Part shown: positions 11,301 to 21,400 of the stretch, piece by piece
How the letters are laid out: each line of letters begins with the position of its first letter
Numbering within the stretch: the first letter of the stretch is position 1
Origin: Colletes latitarsis
Taxonomy: Eukaryota; Arthropoda; Insecta; Hymenoptera; Colletidae
NCBI RefSeq assembly: GCF_051014445.1
Contig: NW_027488377.1
Location: 2,108,001 to 2,172,000, forward strand
Length of the DNA stretch: 64,000 nt
Direction: 5' to 3'
Program-made: the position numbers and the translations under genes
The notes under the pieces: model-generated
The model's database searches: none
Seen by the model: the letters and a program-made list of their open reading frames with translations, nothing else
What the model was told of the DNA's origin: nothing

Positions 11301-11512
11301 TCTCGCTGCCGGGCGTGGTGCGCGCCATGCTCGGCAGCGAGGAGAAGTGGAGGGCCGTGGCCTCCTTCTGCGAGAACGTAATGTTGCAGAAGGAGGCCGC
11401 GGGGAGGGAGCGCGAGCTTCAGCGGCGTGCTGAAGCGCGCGCTCGTGCGGTGGTCCGAGGTCGTCGCCCGGTCGCGAGGCGTCGCGGGCGGCCGCCTCGG
11501 CGTGGCGGATGA
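8330..11512 (+). CDS. Retrotransposon ORF2, endonuclease / reverse transcriptase (copy 1)
   Basis: 1,060-aa polyprotein that nicks the target and reverse-transcribes the element RNA there (target-primed reverse transcription). APE-type endonuclease at residues 1 to about 215: QAN near 8-10, AEPY with E37, DFNAKS with D125, and SDH at 200-202. RT at about 440-690: PGPDGVPG near 446, RPICLLDEVGKL from 506, QFGFRGGRST near 541, first catalytic Asp D577 in LDIANAFN, GVPQGSVLGPLL from 632, and YADD at 665-668. C-terminal C-x2-C-x8-H-x4-C at 956-973 and an Arg-rich tail. All catalytic motifs are present and the frame is intact. It differs from copy 2 at 9 residues, including G519, A649, C750 and C859, where copy 2 has E, D, R and Y. 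Translation probably depends on termination-reinitiation at TAATG, as shown for SART1. Confidence 0.95.
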   Translation: MPPRLLLQANINHCRAAQDLMSQVLAEWGVGLAVAAEPYRVPDHPHWVGDADGLVATVWGGGDGSPPFSLLERGRGFVAVDWGGVAVVGCYISPRSGHAAFELYLAEVAACVQRYAARPVLVLGDFNAKSVAWGSPRTSVRGGILGDWAAGLDLRVLNRGSEHTCVRRYGGSIVDVGFATPNAVRMVSGWHVVAGAETLSDHRYIRMEVSAAASASRHGRLRGTPPRRWALRRLDKDALMAAALAATWPQGAAELPSIEEEVARLGALVAGICDAAMPRVGRASPRRAVYWWSDAIAELRVATVRARRQYTRARRRQRTGDGVARARAAGDLYGAYRVARVALQVAIKRAKTQAWKELLQTLDDDPWGRPYKVVLNKLRPWAPPVTEGLDPRLLEDVVNTLFPIGERGPRPPAAAAVPVEWTAELGVTQEELAAAIRRLGVRNTAPGPDGVPGRVWVLTQGVLGADLRRLFDRCLRDGRFPPSWKVARMVLLRKEGRPVESPSAYRPICLLDEVGKLFGRVIAARLVEHLSRGDPGLADCQFGFRGGRSTIDAIGRVRALSEAAVSRGGVALAISLDIANAFNTLPWEEIRRGLEYHRVPPCLRAVVGDYLRGRWIEYPGRDGDMRREVYCGVPQGSVLGPLLWNIAYASVLRAGLPDGVSTVCYADDTLVLAVGAHWGRAMRRAEEGSQRVVDRIRGMGMTVAVHKTEVIAFHSPRQDPPPPLIRVGGADIEVKPQIRYLGLILDSHWCFEKHFRCLVPRLERMVAALGRILPNLGGPAGRVRRLYVAMVQSVALYGAPVWADDLAASRRSMTMLRRVQRRMALRVVRGYRTMSHEAATVLAGMPPMDLLARSHAVMCRHRVDRRAGVGAVPGGQEPSWGDLKRQARQSVLLAWQERLALPTAGHRTVGAVRPLLKEWLDRGHGSLTYRLAQVFSGHGSFGRYLCRIGKEPTARCCHCDAEQDTADHTLEVCPAWEGERRVLVGVVGRDVSLPGVVRAMLGSEEKWRAVASFCENVMLQKEAAGRERELQRRAEARARAVVRGRRPVARRRGRPPRRGG

Positions 11513-12028
11513 CCTAGGCTGGGAGGGGGGTCCTGAGGGGACCCTCCTCCCGCCAGGCGGCGCCGGGTCGGACCGGTTGGGGGTAGGAGTGCCTCCCCCT
11601 ACCGGTCCGACGCAAGGGGTGGCACCCTCGGCGGTCTGGTGCGGCCATGAACGCCCGGCCGCCGAGGGGTGGAAACGGGGTCGCGGGCGGTTGCGAGTTG
11701 GGGCTCGCAGCCGCCACTAAACGCGGCCCCGGGACGGATAGCGGCGGGATGGAGTGGCCCCGTCCCGCCGCTATGAGGCAGTGTGTCTACTGGGGGGACC
11801 GATTGTCCCCCCGGGGGATGGGCGCGAAAGCGCGGGCACGGGGAGGATACCGGAAGAATGCTTCGAGCGATTCCCGGTATCCTCCCAAAGCGTGCCGAAG
11901 GGTCACCGTGGGGTTTTTAGTGGGTAGGTCCCGCGCCTGTCGTTGTACGGGCGCGGGGAATCCCACACACCCCTCCCACCTCTCCCCAAGGAGGTGGGAG
12001 GGAGTCTTTCGAAGATTTTCCCCACGAC
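11513..12028 (+). other. 3' UTR of copy 1: chain of about ten hairpins
   Basis: Successive stems, mostly perfect: 11521-11533 with 11539-11551 (13 bp, one G-T wobble); 11567-11577 with 11601-11611 (11 bp); 11625-11634 with 11659-11668 (10 bp); 11686-11697 with 11704-11715 (12 bp, one wobble); 11738-11749 with 11763-11774 (12 bp); 11792-11799 with 11805-11812 (8 bp); GCGC-GAAA-GCGC at 11822-11833; 11842-11853 with 11874-11885 (12 bp); 11930-11937 with 11950-11957 (8 bp); 11972-11981 with 11992-12001 (10 bp). In R1-clade elements such as SART1 the 3' UTR is needed for recognition by the element's own RT, so these are candidate RT-binding structures (inference). Confidence 0.85.
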
Positions 12029-12051
12029 AAAAAAAAAAAAAAAAAAAAAAA
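12029..12051 (+). other. Poly(A) tail of copy 1
   Basis: Uninterrupted run of 23 A joining the 3' UTR to satellite sequence. One or two of the terminal A may belong to the target site (AAGTACGAG). Purity of the tail points to a young insertion. Confidence 0.9.
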
Positions 12052-15000
12052 GTACGAGCCTCATGAGAGCAAATCCCAGACCTAACCTAGACCTAACATG
12101 CTTTATTCTCTTAAATATTGATCGAAACCAGGTTTATTGGACTGTTTCAGTGTGGTACCCCATTACTACGTGATCCAAACCAGAAGAAACCCAGGATCTG
12201 TTCAACAATTGTGTGAAACACGCGAAAGTACGAGCCTGATGAGGGCAATTCCCAGACCTATCCCAGACCCAACTTGCGTCATCCTATAAAATATTGATCG
12301 AAACAAGGTTTAATCGACTGTTTCAGTGTGGTACCTCATTACTACCTGATCGAAACCAGAAATAACCCAGGAACTGTTCAACTAGTATGTGCAGTATGCG
12401 AAAGTATGAGACTGATGAGTGAAAATCCCAGGCCTAACCTAGACCTAACATGCGTTATCCTCAAATATATTGATCGAAACCAGGTTTAATCGACTGCTTC
12501 AGTTTGGTGCCACATTACTACGTGATCCAAACCAGAAAAATACCCAGGATCTGCTCAACAAGTATGTGAAGTATGCGAAAGTATGAGTCTGATGAGGGCA
12601 AATCCTAGACCAAACCCAGACTCAACATGCATTATCATCTAAAATATTGATCGAAACCAGGTTTAATCGACTGTTTCAGTGTGGTACCACATTACTACCT
12701 GATCCAAACCAGAAATAACCCAGGAACTGTTCAACTAGTATGTGAAGTATGCGAAAGTATGAGACTGATGAGTGAAACTCCCAGGCCTAACCTAGACCTG
12801 ACATGCGTTATCCTCTAAAATATTTATCAAGACCAGGTTTAATTGAATGTTTCAGTGTGGTACCACATTACTACGTGATCCAAACCAGAAAAAACCCAGG
12901 ATCTGTTCAACAAGTATGTGAAGTATGCGAAAGTACGAGCCTGATGAGAGCAAATCCCAGACCTAACCTAGACCTAACATGCGTCATTCTCTAAAATATT
13001 GATCGTGACCAGGTTTAATCGACTGTTTCAGTGTGGTACCACATTACTAACTGATCCAAACCAGAAATAACCCAGGATCTGTTCAACAAGTATGTGATAA
13101 ATGCGAAAGTATGGGTCTGATGAGGGCAAATTCAGGCCTAACCTAGACCTAGCATGAGTTTTCCTCTAAAATAATAGTTGAAACTAGGTTTCATGGTCTG
13201 CTTCAGTGTGGTACCACTTTACTACGATCCAAACCAGAAAAAGCCCAGGATCTGGCCAACGAGTATGCGAAAAATGCGAAAGTACGAGCCTGATGGGAGC
13301 AAATCGCAGACCTAACCTAGTCCTAACATGCTTTATTCTCTAAAATATTGATCGAAACCAGGTTTAATGGACTGTTTCAGTGTGGTACCACATTACTGCG
13401 AGATCCAAATCAGAAAAAGCCCAGGATCTAGCCATGAAGTGTGAGAAATATGCGAATGTAAGAGCCTGACGAGGGCAAATACTAGACCTAACCCAGACCT
13501 AACATGCGTTATCCTCTCAAATATTGGCCGTATCCAGGTTTAGTTAACTGCTTCAGGGTCGTACCACGTTACTACGTGATCCAATCCAGAAAAATCCAAG
13601 GATCTGGCCAACAAGTATGAGAAATATGCGAAAGTATGAGCCAGATGGGGGCAAATCCTAGACCTAACCCAGACCTAACATGAATTATCATCTAAAATAT
13701 TGATCGAAACCAGGTTTAGGCGACTGTTTCAGTGTGGTACCACATTACTACCTGATCCAAACCAGAAAAAACCCAGGATCCGTTCAACAAGTATGTGAAG
13801 AATACGAAAGTATGAGTCTGATGAGGGCAAATGCCAGACCTATGCCAGACATAACATGCGTTCTCCTCAAAAATATTGATCGACACCAGGTTCAATGGAC
13901 TGTTTCAGTGTGGTACCACATTACAACGTGATCCAAACCAGAAAAAAACCCAGGATCTGTTCAACAAGTATGTGAGAAATACGAAAGTATGACCCTGATG
14001 AGGGCAAATCCCAGACCTATCCCAGACCTAACTTGCGTTATCCTCAAAAATATTGATCGAAACCGGGTTTATTGGACTGTTTCAGTGTGGTACCACATTA
14101 CTACGTGATCCAATCGAGAAATAGCGCAGGATCTCTTCAACAACTGTGTGAAAAATGCGAAAGTATGCGCCTGATGAGGGCAAATCCCAGACCAATCCCA
14201 GACCAAACTTGCGTCATCCTATAAAATAGTGATCGAAACAAGGTTTAATTGACTGTTTCAGTGTGGTACCATTTTGCTACGTTATCCAATGCAAAAAAAA
14301 CCATTGATCAGGTCAACATGTATGTTAAAACTGCGAAAGTATGACCCTGATGATGGCAAATCCCAGAACTAACCTAGACCTAACATGTGTTATCCTCTAA
14401 AATAATAATTGAAACCAGGTTCAATGGTCTGCTTCAGTGTGGTACCACATTACTACGTGATCCAAACCAGAAAAAACCCAGGATCTGTTCAACAAGTGTG
14501 TGAAAAACGCGAAAGTATGAGCCTGATGAGGGTAAACCCTAGACCTAACCCAGACCAAAAATGCGTTACCCTCTAAAATATTTATCAAGACCAGGTTTAA
14601 TTGAATGTTTCGGTGTAGTACCACATTACTACGTTATCCAAACCAGAAAAAACACAGGATCTGTTCAACAAGTATGTGAAGTATGCCAAAGTATGAGTCT
14701 GATGAGGGCAAATCCCAGGCCTAACCTAGACCTAACATGCGTTATCCTCTAAAATATTGATCGAAACCAGGATTAGTGGACTGTTTCAGTGTGGTACCAC
14801 ATTACTACGAGAAGCAAACGTGAAAAAGCCGGGGATCCGTTCAACAAGTATGTGAAAAATTCGAAAAAAAGACCCTGATGAGGGCAAATCCCAGACCTGT
14901 CCCAGACCTAAGTAGCGTTATCCTCTAAAATATTGGCCGTATCCATGTTTAGTTAACTGTTTCAGTGTGGTACCACGTTACTACGTGATCCAATCCAGAA

Positions 15001-16614
15001 AAATCCAAGGATCTGGCCAACAAGTATGAGAAATATGCGAAAGTATGAGCCAGATGAGGGCAAATCCTAGACCTAACCCAGACCTAACATGCATTATCCT
15101 CTAAAATATTCATCGAACCCGGGTTTAAGCGACTGTTTCAGTGTGGTACCACATTACTACCTGATCCAAACCAGAAATAACCCAGGAACTGTTCAACTAG
15201 TATGTGAAGTATGCGAAAGTATGAGACTGATGAACGAAACTCCCAGGCCTAACCTAGACATAACATGCGTTCTCCTCAAAAATATTGATCGAAACCAGGT
15301 TCAATGGACTGTTTCAGTGTGGCACCACATTACAACGTGATCCAATCCAGAAATAGCCCAGGATCTAGCCATGAAGTATTAGAAATATGCGAAAGTATGA
15401 GCCTCATGAGGGCAAATCCTAGACCTTACCCAGACCTAACATGCGTTATCCTCTAAAATATTTATCAAGACCAGGTTTAATTGAATGTTTCAGTGTGGTA
15501 CCACATTACTACGTGATCCAATCCAGAAAAAACCCAGGATCCGTTCAACAAGTGTGTGAAAAACGCGAAAGTATGAGCCTGATGAGGGCAAATCCCAGAC
15601 CTATCCCAGACATAACATGCGTTATCCTCAAAAATATTGATCGAAACCAGGTTTAATCGACTGTTTCAGTGTGGTACCACATTACTACTTGATCCAAACC
15701 AGAAAATGCCCAGAATCTGGCCATCAAGTATGAGAAATATGCGAAAGTACGAGCCTGATGAGGGCAAATCCCAGACCTAACCTAGACCTAACATGTGTTA
15801 TCCTCTAAAAGAATAATTGAAACCAGGTTCAATGGTCTGCTTCAGTGTGGTACCACATTACTACGTGATCCAAACCAGAAAAAACCCAGGATCTGGCCAA
15901 CGAGTATGCGCAAAATGCGAAAGTACGAGCCTGATGAGAGCAAATCCCAGACCTAACCAAGACCTAACATGCTTCATTCTTTAAAATATTGATGGAAACC
16001 AGGTTTAATGGACTGTTTCAGTGTGGTACCACATTACTACGTGATCCAAACCAGAAAAAACCCAGGATCTGTTCAACAAGTGTGTGAAAAACGCGAAAGT
16101 ACGAGCCTGATGAGGGCAAATCCCAGAACTATCCCAGGCCTAACTTGCGTTGTCCTGTAAAATATTGATCGAAACAAGGTTTAATTGACTGTTTCAGTGT
16201 GGTACCATTTTGCTACGTTATCCAATGCAGAAAAAACCCAGGATCTGTTCAACAAGTGTGTGAAAAACGCGAAAGTACGAGCCTGATGAGGGCAAATCCC
16301 AGACCTATCCCAGACCTAACTTGCGTTATCCTCTAAAATATTGATCGAAGCCAGTTTTAGTTGACTGTTTCAGTGTGGTACCACATTACTGCTTGATCCA
16401 ATCCAGAAAAAGCCCAGGATCTAGCCATGAAGTGTGAGAAATATGCGAAAGTAAGAGCCTGACGAGGGCAAATACTAGACCTAACCCAGACCTAACATGC
16501 GTTATCCTCTCAAGTATTGGCCGTATCCAGGTTTAATTAACTGCTTCAGTGTGGTACCACGTTACTACGTGATCGAATCCAGAAAAATCCAAGGATCTGG
16601 CCAACAAGTATGAG
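12050..16614. repeat. 176-bp satellite array, domain B (left part)
   Basis: Same 176-bp monomer family as domain A but with the B variants (ATATTGATCGAAACC, TTTCAGTGTGG, CCTAACATGCG or CCTAACTTGCG). The run starts in mid-monomer after the retrotransposon tail and ends at the 5-bp duplication of the solo LTR. One strongly divergent monomer (CATTTTGCTACGTTATCC then AACATGTATGTTAAAACTGC) lies near 14270-14340 and recurs throughout B and C. No gene seen. Confidence 0.93.
16610..16614. repeat. Target-site duplication of the LTR insertion, left copy (ATGAG)
   Basis: ATGAG immediately before the insert; the same five bases follow it at 18502-18506. Removing the insert and one ATGAG restores a normal monomer (CAAGTATGAGAAATATGCG), which appears intact at many other places in the array. 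Confidence 0.88.
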
Positions 16615-18501
16615 TGTTTAAATATCGCATGTGTCCGAGACGGAGAAACTCGGCCGCGATGCCCGTATCTATATTGAATTCGCGTAATTCTAGATGGTTG
16701 TGCTGACATGGAAATTTTCCATCGTTCAGATTAGTATACCGCGGCTATTTATGTGTTTTTTCAAGCTAGCTTCCCTGAAATTCTCGAGTTTTGGAGCAAA
16801 TTCTAGGAATGTGTTGTTAGCGCTGAGAGAGAGAGAGAAAAGAGATCTATCGGAAAAAGATCGATAGACGAAACGCGGCAGCGCCGCGCCGTGGCCTCGC
16901 GGCGCGTAGCTGCCCGGGCCCAGCAACGCGAGGCGTAGCTACCCGGTTCTGCGCTTGCGCGACGGAACCGGCCGCGGCCGTCGCTGCTTGCAGATCGTCA
17001 CGGTTCATTCATGAGCCGTCGGCGATCGAGAGCGGACCTTGTGACGGTCGCGTTCCCATTTCCCTACGAGCTCCGGGGTGGATGAGCCGATCTCTTTCCT
17101 CGTAATAGAATCAGTTTGCGGACAAATAGTTTATTGGAAAATCTCGTCATAGCGACTTGAGATTTTCCCCAGAAAACGGACAATCTGCCTGACGTTGCAG
17201 CGATCGCAAGGCACATCGAGTGTGAAGCGATCGTAGACGCAGGATTGTGATTGAACGTTGCAGTTCGTGGATGCGACTGCGACGTTGGAGATTCGGTGGA
17301 TCGCCTTGAGTCTTCTTCCAATTATCCGGTTAGAGCTACTGGAGGGCTGATACCGACATACTGGTATCACCTAGTGGTAGTTCACCGTTCGTAGAGGTCA
17401 TATGAAACCCACTGGAACCACTCGTTCTGTGTACAAGTGAGAGTACACCGACCGGTGGGGTGGAAAGTTTCACCGACCAAGATTAGAGCTATACGGCGTA
17501 GGAGCAACCGGAAGATAGATACTCAGAAAGAATATCACTTCGTGGTGCTCTCCGTGCATCGGGCGTCGGAGAACCCGCTCCAATATACCGTCGTGAGGGG
17601 ACAATAAGTAGGGCCTAAGCGTACGGTGGAGCAAAGGGTTCGAAGAGACTTCCTTCCATCGCTACACCCACTACCAGCTGTGAGTCGACCACACTGGGCT
17701 GTGAACGTAGGGTGGTTGGAATTGCAGGGGATTGAGTCCTGAACCGGTGAGCCGCAGGCCAGTTCCTCGGGACAGGAGCCTCCGTCGAGGTAGCCACGGC
17801 TGGCTGCCGGGCGTTCCTTTGATGAAGGAATCGCCGGCTTGACAACCACGTGTACATACCGCAGGTCGCTCCTGAGGAGCAGCTGACGAGGGAGCCGAAC
17901 TAGGACAAGACGTCCTCTTGCGTGGGTGGTGTAGAAACGTCACCCGCACGGGGAGCGTGCTCGCGGGATATAGCTTCTTGGAGCCTTACAACCTCCATTT
18001 GGTTTCCCGACCGTGGCATTGCAAAGAGAACCCGGCAGAACGGAGAAAAGCTCGTCTACCCGGTGTGCGCGTTGGTGAGATCGTAGAAAGAGAATCTCAT
18101 CGACCAGAAAGAGAAGAATATACAGTCCACTAGCTATAGCGCTAGATAGCCAGCCAGCTCTCCCCTCCAAGCACACCAGACTGTCGCTGGAGCGCGAGAA
18201 ACAGCTGACGAGCGCGCGATTGTTGACTTGTCCGCAAATGTATTTATTAGGCGGATTCTTTTGTTTCAGAAAGCCTCCGCAGTAGAAAATTGAAATAAGG
18301 AGACTAAAAAAGAGGAGACGAGGCCGCAATAGGAGCCGTCGTCAGTTTTTTCTTTTAGTTTCTAGTTTTGTTTTGTTAAAATGTTATAAATAGTTCATTT
18401 ATATTTTTGTAATAAAATCTTTATTGAAAAACTTGTAACATTTTCTCTCCCTGTCTGTTTCCTCATCCGGACCCACGTTAAAGTCCCTCAGTACTTTAAC
18501 A
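16615..18501 (+). mobile_element. Solo LTR of an LTR retrotransposon (1,887 bp)
   Basis: A non-satellite block starting TGTTTAAA and ending TTTAACA (5'-TG...CA-3'), bounded by a perfect 5-bp duplication ATGAG. An AATAAA polyadenylation signal at 18411-18416 lies 85 bases from the 3' end, followed by a T-rich stretch, as in the R/U5 part of an LTR read on the + strand. I see no gag or pol coding sequence, no internal direct repeat that would mark a second LTR, and only short non-convincing reading frames. So it reads as a solo LTR left by recombination between two LTRs. 5-bp duplications are usual for BEL/Pao and Copia and are also found in some Gypsy elements; the superfamily cannot be decided here. 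It is long for an insect LTR. Confidence 0.82.
18411..18416 (+). promoter_or_regulatory. Polyadenylation signal AATAAA in the solo LTR
   Basis: AATAAA followed within 40 bases by a CTTGTAACATTTTCTC-type T-rich stretch, at the expected place near the 3' end of an LTR. It sets the + strand as the probable sense strand. Confidence 0.6.
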
Positions 18502-18506
18502 ATGAG
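18502..18506. repeat. Target-site duplication of the LTR insertion, right copy (ATGAG)
   Basis: Exact copy of 16610-16614, directly after the terminal CA of the LTR, continuing into the normal satellite monomer AAATATGCGAAAG. Confidence 0.88.
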
Positions 18507-19119
18507 AAATATGCGAAAGTATGAGCCAGATGACGGCAAATCCTAGACCTAACCCAGACCTAACCCAGACCTAACATGCATTATCATCTAGAATATTGAT
18601 CGAAACCAGGTTTAATCGACTGTTTCAGTGTGGTACCATATTACTACCTGATCAAAACCAGAAATAACCCAGGAACTGTTCAACTAGTATGTGAAGTATG
18701 CGAAAGTATGAGACTGATGAGTGAAAATCCCAGGCCTAACCTAGACCTAACATGCGTTATCCTCAAAAATATTGATCGAAACCAGGTTTAATCGACTGTT
18801 TCAGTGTGGTGCCACATAACTACGTGATCCAAACCAGAAAAAAACCCAGGATCTGTTCAACAAGTATGTGAAGTATGCGAAAGTATGAGTCTGATGAGGG
18901 CAAATCCCAGACCTAACCTAGACCTAACATGCGTTATTCTCTAAAATATTGATCGAAACCAGGTTTAATGGACTGTCTCAGTGTGGTACCACATTACTAC
19001 GTGACCTAAACCAGAAAAAACCCAGGACCCGGTCAACAAGTATGTGAAAAATACGACAATATGAGCCTGATGAGGGTAAATCCTAGACCTAACCCAGACC
19101 TAACATGCGTTATCCTCTA

Positions 19120-20270
19120 AAATATTTATCAAGACCAGGTTTAATTGAATGTTTCGGTGTAGTACCACATTACTACGTGATCCAAACCAGAAAAAAACCC
19201 AGGATCTGTTCAACAAGTATGTGAAGTATGCGAAAGTATGAGCCTGATGTGGGCAAATCCCAGACCTATCCCAGACCCAACTTGCGTCATCCTATAAAAT
19301 ATTGATCGAAACAAGGTTTAATTGACTGTTTCGGTGTGGTAACATTTTGCTACGTTATCCAAAGCAGAAAAAACCATTGATCAGGACAACATGTATGTTA
19401 AAACTGCGTAAGTATGACCCTGATGAGGGCAAATCCCAGAAATAACCTAGACCTAACATGTGTTATCCTCTAAAATAGTAATTGAAACCAGGTTTAATGG
19501 TCTGCTTCAGTGTGGTACCACATTACTACGTGATCCAAACCAGAAAAAACCCAGGATCTGTTCAACAAGTGTGTGAAAAACGCGAAAGTACGAGCCTGAT
19601 GAGGGCAAATCCCAGAACTATCCCAGGCCTAACTTGCGTTATCCTCTAAAATATTTATCAAGACCAGGTTTAATTTAATGTTTCACTGTGGTACCACATT
19701 ACTACGTGATCCAAACCAGAAAAAAACCCTGGATCTGTTCAACAAGTATGTGAAGTATGCGAAAGTATGAGCCTGATGTGGGCAAATCCCAGACCTATCC
19801 CAGACCCAACTTGCGTCATCCTATAAAATATTGATCGAAACAAGGTTTAATTGACTGTTTCGGTGTGGTAACATTTTGCTACGTTATCCAAAGCAGAAAA
19901 AACCATTGATCAGGACAACATGTATGTTAAAACTGCGTAAGTATGACCCTGATGAGGGCAAATCCCAGAAATAACCTAGACCTAACATGTGTTATCCTCT
20001 AAAATAGTAATTGAAACCAGGTTTAATGGTCTGCTTCAGTGTGGTACCACATTACTACGTGATCCAAACCAGAAAAAACCCAGGATCTGTTCAACAAGTG
20101 TGTGAAAAACGCGAAAGTACGAGCCTGATGAGGGCAAATCCCAGAACTATCCCAGGCCTAACTTGCGTTATCCTCTAAAATATTTATCAAGACCAGGTTT
20201 AATTTAATGTTTCACTGTGGTACCACATTACTACGTGATCCAAACCAGAAAAAAACCCTGGATCTGTTCA
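19120..20270. repeat. 3-monomer higher-order repeat (about 529 bp, two units and a partial third)
   Basis: The block carrying the divergent ACATTTTGCTACGTTATCC monomer is repeated with a spacing of 529 bp (CCATTGATCAGG at 19374 and 19903; CAACAAGTATGTGAAG at 19211 and 19740). The repeat of the following monomer breaks off near 20270. Confidence 0.8.
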
Positions 20271-20509
20271 ACAAGAATGTGAAGTATGCGAAAGTATGAG
20301 ACTGATGAGTGAAAATCCCAGGCCTAACCTAGACCTAACGTGCGTTATCCTCAAAAATATTGATCGAAACCAGGTTTAATCGACTGTTTCAGTGTGGTGC
20401 CACATAACTACGTGATCCAAACCAGAAAAAAACCAGGATCTGTTCAACAAGTATGTGAAGTATGCGAAAGTATGAGTCTGATGAGGGCAAATCCCAGACC
20501 TAACCTAGA

Positions 20510-21400
20510 CCTAACATGCGTTATTCTCTAAAATATTGATCGAAACCAGGTTTAATGGACTGTCTCAGTGTGGTACCACATTACTACGTGACCCAAACCA
20601 GAAAAAACCCAGGACCCGGTCAACAAGTATGTGAAAAATACGACAATATGACCCTGATGAGGGCAAATCCCAGACCTATCCCAGACCTAACTTGCGTTAT
20701 CCTCTAAAATATTGATCGAAACTGGGTTTAATCGACTGTTTCAGTGTGGTACCACATTACTACTTGATCCAATCCAGAAAAAGCCCAGAATCTGGCCATC
20801 AAGTATGAGAAATATGCGAAAGTACGAGCCTGATGAGGGCAAATCCCAGACCTAACCTAGGCCTAACATGCGTTATTCTCTAAAATATTGATCGAAACCA
20901 GGTTTAATGGACTGTCTCAGTGTGGTACCACATTACTGCGTGACCCAAACCAGAAAAAACCCAGGACCCGGTCAACAAGTATGTGAAAAATACGACAATA
21001 TGACCCTGATGAGGGCAAATCCCAGACCTATCCCAGACCTAACTTGCGTTATCCTCTAAAATATTGATCGAAACTGGGTTTAATCGACTGTTTCAGTGTG
21101 GTACCACATTACTACTTGATCCAAACCAGAAAAAGCCCAGAATCTGGCCATCAAGTATGAGAAATATGCGAAAGTACGAGCCTGATGAGGGCAAATCCCA
21201 GACCTAACCTAGGCCTAACATGCGTTATTCTCTAAAATATTGATCGAAACCAGGTTTAATGGACTGTCTCAGTGTGGTACCACATTACTGCGTGACCCAA
21301 ACCAGAAAAAACCCAGGACCCGGTCAACAAGTATGTGAAAAATACGACAATATGACCCTGATGAGGGCAAATCCCAGACCTATCCCAGACCAAACTTGCG
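20510..21400. repeat. 2-monomer higher-order repeat (352 bp)
   Basis: CGACAATATGACCCTGATG recurs at 20641, 20993 and 21345, exactly 352 bp apart, and the neighbouring TCAAGTATGAGAAATATGCG monomer alternates with it. The array holds about 2.5 dimer units that are nearly identical by eye. Confidence 0.8.

Larger units (their letters stand above)
6069..12051 (+). mobile_element. Full-length R1-clade-type non-LTR retrotransposon (copy 1)
   Basis: GC-rich insert of about 5.98 kb in AT-rich satellite. Order: structured 5' UTR (6069-6452), ORF1, ORF2 overlapping as TAATG, hairpin-rich 3' UTR (11513-12028) and a pure run of 23 A (12029-12051, the last one or two possibly from the target). The 5' end is set by identity with copy 2 and by where satellite sequence stops. 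Domain content (zinc-knuckle Gag, APE-type endonuclease, RT, C-terminal CCHC) fits the R1 clade. The TAATG junction is as described for SART1. Both ORFs are open. The flanks do not form an exact target-site duplication: 6054-6068 and 12050-12064 occupy the same monomer position but match at only 10 of 15 bases. Confidence 0.93.

Noticed and set aside
17940..18329. 129-aa and smaller frames inside the solo LTR
   Set aside because: No recognisable motif, antisense to the polyadenylation signal, and in the U3-like part of an LTR where open frames of this size occur by chance.
16615..18501. A DNA transposon instead of an LTR
   Set aside because: Only about seven bases are shared between the ends as an inverted repeat (TGTTAAA-like). 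TG...CA termini, 5-bp duplication and AATAAA near one end fit an LTR better. No transposase seen.
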